8,717 bases of DNA from Tannockella sp964369175 (GTDB lineage: Bacteria; Bacillota_I; Bacilli_A; Erysipelotrichales; Coprobacillaceae): NCBI GenBank assembly GCA_964369175.1, contig CAYJEM010000073.1, positions 1-8,717 of the forward strand, given 5' to 3'. The translations under genes and the position numbers were made by a program. Below, one piece after another: positions 6,718-8,717 of this stretch; positions within the stretch are counted from its first letter, which is position 1, and each line of letters begins with the position of its first letter. The notes beneath the pieces are model-generated. The model made no database searches. It was given only the letters and a program-made list of their open reading frames with translations, and was not told where the DNA came from.

Positions 6718-8498
6718 ATTATTCCAAGTATTTCCATTAAAAACTTTGCATTTGTCGTTAATGATCTACCTTCATGTAATTTATAATCAAAAAGAATTTT
6801 TTTATCTTCATAATATTCACTAAAACTATAGTTTTTTATACGCGTAGAACTTTTAGATAACATACATAAATCTAAATCATGAGTTGTAATCATTCCCGTA
6901 AGTCCTCGACTATCTAAATTACCCAACACCTCTTTTGCTCCACTTAAACGATCAATTGAATTTGTTCCTCTAAATATTTCATCAATTAAAAATAATATAT
7001 TATCATCCTTATCTACTGCATCGATTATATTTTTTATTCTTTTTAATTCTGCATAGAAGGTAGAAATTCCTTCATTTAAATCATCAACAATACGCATCGA
7101 TGTCATTACTTTCATTGGATAAAAAGTCATGTTTTTAGTACATGTGTAACTACCACATTTTGCTAGAACCACATTGATTCCTACAGTTCGTAAGTATGTT
7201 GTTTTACCAGACATGTTTGATCCTGAAATAATAAATATATTATCATTTACTATTGTATCGTTGTTAACACGTTTTTTATTATCTATTAATGGGTGCCCCA
7301 TTTGTTCTACATGTAATACTTTTTTATTTGTAGAAATTGATGGCATACTTACATTGTTACATACTCTTGGTAAAACTGCAAAGCTACATAAACTTTCAAG
7401 TTCTCCGATAGCTTGAAACCAATCTTCTGCTTCTTTACCATACTTAATTTTCCATCGTTGAAAAGATATCGCGATTTGAATATCTAGAAATACAGCAACA
7501 GCTAATGGTGCATATACTAAGGGATTTGCTTTTAAATGAGTAAAACCAGCTATTGTGTCTAACTTTTTAAGTGCTTTACTCGCTGAATCCTTATCATATA
7601 ATAATACAGCTTGGATATCTTGTAGCTTCTTTGATGAAAAATTCTTACTTGCGATAACATTTATTAAACTAGATATTGATGCTAATCTAGATGGTAGCCC
7701 TGATATAGCTTCGATATAGCGAGTTGCTTGTAGTGATTTTATTGCTACTAAGACACTGTGAATAAGCATCACTATCATTACATAAAACATAAAATATGTT
7801 TGATTAAATACATATCCAAATAAAAGAATTATAACACTTATGTATGGTATATATCGGTAGATATTTTCTAAGATACTATTTTCTATAAACATTTTATCAT
7901 TTGTTAGCGCATTAACTAAGTACTCCGTGCTACTATCTGCAGTAATAGACATTGCATTTACTTCAAATTCATTTGTAAAGTACAAATCATTTGCAAGTTC
8001 TTGAATTGCCTCCTGGCGTTCTATAATATCTTTTTCATTATAATTTGCATTTAGTAAATCATTAGAAAAGTATCTTCTACCATGCCATGTATACGTTGAA
8101 TTTAACATTTGAAATATTGATTTTTGTCCTACAATGTCTAAGTCAAATGCATAATCATGATTATAATCTATATATTCTTTACCTATATCATTAAAGTTAG
8201 ACCAACTACCATCAATTCTAGAAATATTTTTATTAGCGAGGATAATCATATCTCTTGAATATGCTACTATTTTTTTTAGTTTTGTTTGATATGTAGCAAA
8301 CAAAAAATATGCAAAAGCTAAAACAATACTAACTGTAATAATTGTATAATCCATTTTAGTAGAAAATAAATAATACATACATGATACAAATGCAATAACT
8401 AATATTAACTTTATTGCTCCTATAATATTGTGCTTGGTTACAGCTTTATTTTTTATAAATGTATGTTTATCGACAATATCTTGAAATTGTTGTTCCAT
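6696..8498 (-). CDS. Membrane-anchored MutS-family ATPase of unknown role
   Basis: This 600-residue protein ends in a MutS-type ATPase domain: Walker A GSNMSGKTT (426-434), Walker B LFLIDE (502-507) with the adjoining FRGTNSIDR, and the switch histidine of TTHDLDL (H540). A MutS core-like segment precedes it, including DLDIVGQKSIFQMLN (119-133), the T-x-x-G stretch that follows, and RQEAIQEL (161-168). It lacks the N-terminal mismatch-recognition and connector domains of MutS1, which is about 850 residues. Instead there are two membrane helices near 27-46 and 52-69, and a second hydrophobic pair near 215-254. Annotation pipelines often call such proteins mismatch repair MutS, but a repair role is not supported; membrane attachment suggests something else. 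The start has GGGGGAG 6 bases upstream. The gene has its own promoter and converges on relQ. Confidence 0.85.
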   Translation of the reverse strand: MEQQFQDIVDKHTFIKNKAVTKHNIIGAIKLILVIAFVSCMYYLFSTKMDYTIITVSIVLAFAYFLFATYQTKLKKIVAYSRDMIILANKNISRIDGSWSNFNDIGKEYIDYNHDYAFDLDIVGQKSIFQMLNSTYTWHGRRYFSNDLLNANYNEKDIIERQEAIQELANDLYFTNEFEVNAMSITADSSTEYLVNALTNDKMFIENSILENIYRYIPYISVIILLFGYVFNQTYFMFYVMIVMLIHSVLVAIKSLQATRYIEAISGLPSRLASISSLINVIASKNFSSKKLQDIQAVLLYDKDSASKALKKLDTIAGFTHLKANPLVYAPLAVAVFLDIQIAISFQRWKIKYGKEAEDWFQAIGELESLCSFAVLPRVCNNVSMPSISTNKKVLHVEQMGHPLIDNKKRVNNDTIVNDNIFIISGSNMSGKTTYLRTVGINVVLAKCGSYTCTKNMTFYPMKVMTSMRIVDDLNEGISTFYAELKRIKNIIDAVDKDDNILFLIDEIFRGTNSIDRLSGAKEVLGNLDSRGLTGMITTHDLDLCMLSKSSTRIKNYSFSEYYEDKKILFDYKLHEGRSLTTNAKFLMEILGIIKKQDSN

Positions 8499-8524
8499 TT
8501 AAAACTCCCCCTATTTGATTATTA

Positions 8525-8533
8525 ATTATAACA
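8525..8533 (-). promoter_or_regulatory. Extended -10 promoter of the MutS-like gene
   Basis: On the minus strand TGTTATAAT gives a perfect TATAAT with the extended TGn element. It stands 26 bases before the start codon, so the leader is about 20 bases and includes the ribosome site. Upstream, TTGTTT with a 15-base gap is only a weak -35, which an extended -10 can tolerate. The promoter lies between the terminator of the surface-protein gene and the start codon. Confidence 0.65.
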
Positions 8534-8549
8534 TATTTTATCGATAAAC

Positions 8550-8579
8550 AAAAACCGTACCTTTCAATCAAGGTACGGT
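8550..8579 (-). terminator. Hairpin terminator of the surface-protein gene
   Basis: A perfect 10-base-pair stem is formed by 8554-8563 (ACCGTACCTT) and 8570-8579 (AAGGTACGGT), around a 6-base loop. On the minus strand it is followed by a U-rich run (UUUUGUUU). It lies 11 bases past the stop of the partial surface-protein gene and insulates the MutS-like promoter. Confidence 0.85.
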
Positions 8580-8590
8580 GTATTGTTTAC

Positions 8591-8717
8591 TTATTTTACT
8601 TTTGTTTTTCTTGTTTTTCTTAGTACGATAAATCCTAACGCCGTTGTTGCCATTAATCCTGACCATAATACAGTTTGTGTATTATCTCCAGTTGATGGTT
8701 TTGTTTGAATTGCACTA
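8591..8717 (-). CDS. C-terminus of a sortase-anchored cell-wall surface protein (partial, 5' part outside window)
   Basis: Only the last 41 residues are in the window. They form a classic wall-sorting signal: the pentapeptide-like KPSTGD (LPXTG variant), then a hydrophobic span (TVLWSGLMATTALGFIVL), then a basic tail RKTRKTKVK and TAA. Sortase would cleave between T and G and link the protein to peptidoglycan (family knowledge). The PSTGD form with D after G is common in Erysipelotrichia-like and other low-G+C Gram-positives. The body of the protein lies to the right, so adhesin, enzyme or other roles cannot be judged. The frame is open to the window edge, and a strong terminator follows the stop. 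It shows the host has a cell wall and probably a sortase. Confidence 0.82.
   Translation of the reverse strand, partial: SAIQTKPSTGDNTQTVLWSGLMATTALGFIVLRKTRKTKVK

Noticed and set aside
7174..7416. Plus-strand open frame of 80 codons within the MutS-like gene
   Set aside because: Antisense shadow across the conserved Walker A region; no initiation signals.
6696..8498. Calling the protein the mismatch repair enzyme MutS
   Set aside because: Mismatch-binding and connector domains are missing and membrane helices are present; only the ATPase and part of the core match.
3467..8498. An anti-phage defence island
   Set aside because: Clp and MutS-like ATPases and an alarmone synthetase can occur near defence genes, but there is no nuclease, toxin, sensor or mobile element here and the genes are separately transcribed.
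1..8717. Mycoplasma-type code (TGA as tryptophan)
   Set aside because: All frames are full length under the standard code, tryptophans I checked are TGG, and a wall-anchored protein argues for a walled bacterium.
1..8717. CRISPR array, tRNA, rRNA, riboswitch or insertion sequence
   Set aside because: No regularly spaced repeats, cloverleaf-like structures, transposase frames or recognisable riboswitch cores were seen on either strand.

Overview
The window is AT-rich (about 30% G+C by eye), uses the standard code (no in-frame TGA; tryptophan is TGG), and has strong AGGAGG-type ribosome sites. It carries a RelQ-type alarmone synthetase, a ClpC-like N-domain and the C-terminus of a sortase-anchored wall protein. 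Together these point to a walled low-G+C Gram-positive. An Erysipelotrichia/Coprobacillus-like Bacillota is my best guess; this is inference, not a species call.

Layout. Bases 1-2076 (minus strand) hold an ABC importer: an ATPase (1309-2076) followed, with stop and start overlapping by one base, by a fused double permease that runs off the left edge. It looks most like the phosphonate (2-aminoethylphosphonate)/iron class. A 213-base divergent spacer (2077-2289) separates it from a plus-strand MFS exporter (2290-3474). The exporter converges on a compact, M-domain-less Clp/Hsp100 unfoldase (minus, 3467-5470). Next comes a small exported protein of unknown function (minus, 5580-5942) with its own terminator. 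Divergent from it is the alarmone synthetase relQ (plus, 6020-6703), which converges on a membrane-anchored MutS-family ATPase (minus, 6696-8498). At the right edge is the last 41 codons of a cell-wall-anchored surface protein (minus, 8591-8717) and its terminator. No intergenic stretch exceeds 300 bases. I see no tRNA, rRNA, CRISPR array, insertion sequence or phage gene.

How it fits together. Apart from the transporter pair, the genes look singly transcribed. Each of the two plus-strand genes converges on a minus-strand gene. At both convergent junctions the coding regions overlap by exactly 8 bases, inside the loop and upper stem of a bidirectional hairpin terminator. Because the hairpin is palindromic, both proteins of a pair end in the same or nearly the same residues (KKQDSN/KKQDSN, and KKEPN/QKEPS). 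This repeated mirrored-tail arrangement is the most distinctive structural feature here. The less familiar gene products are the trimmed Clp ATPase, the membrane MutS-like ATPase and the small exported protein. Nothing in the window proves a new multi-gene system.
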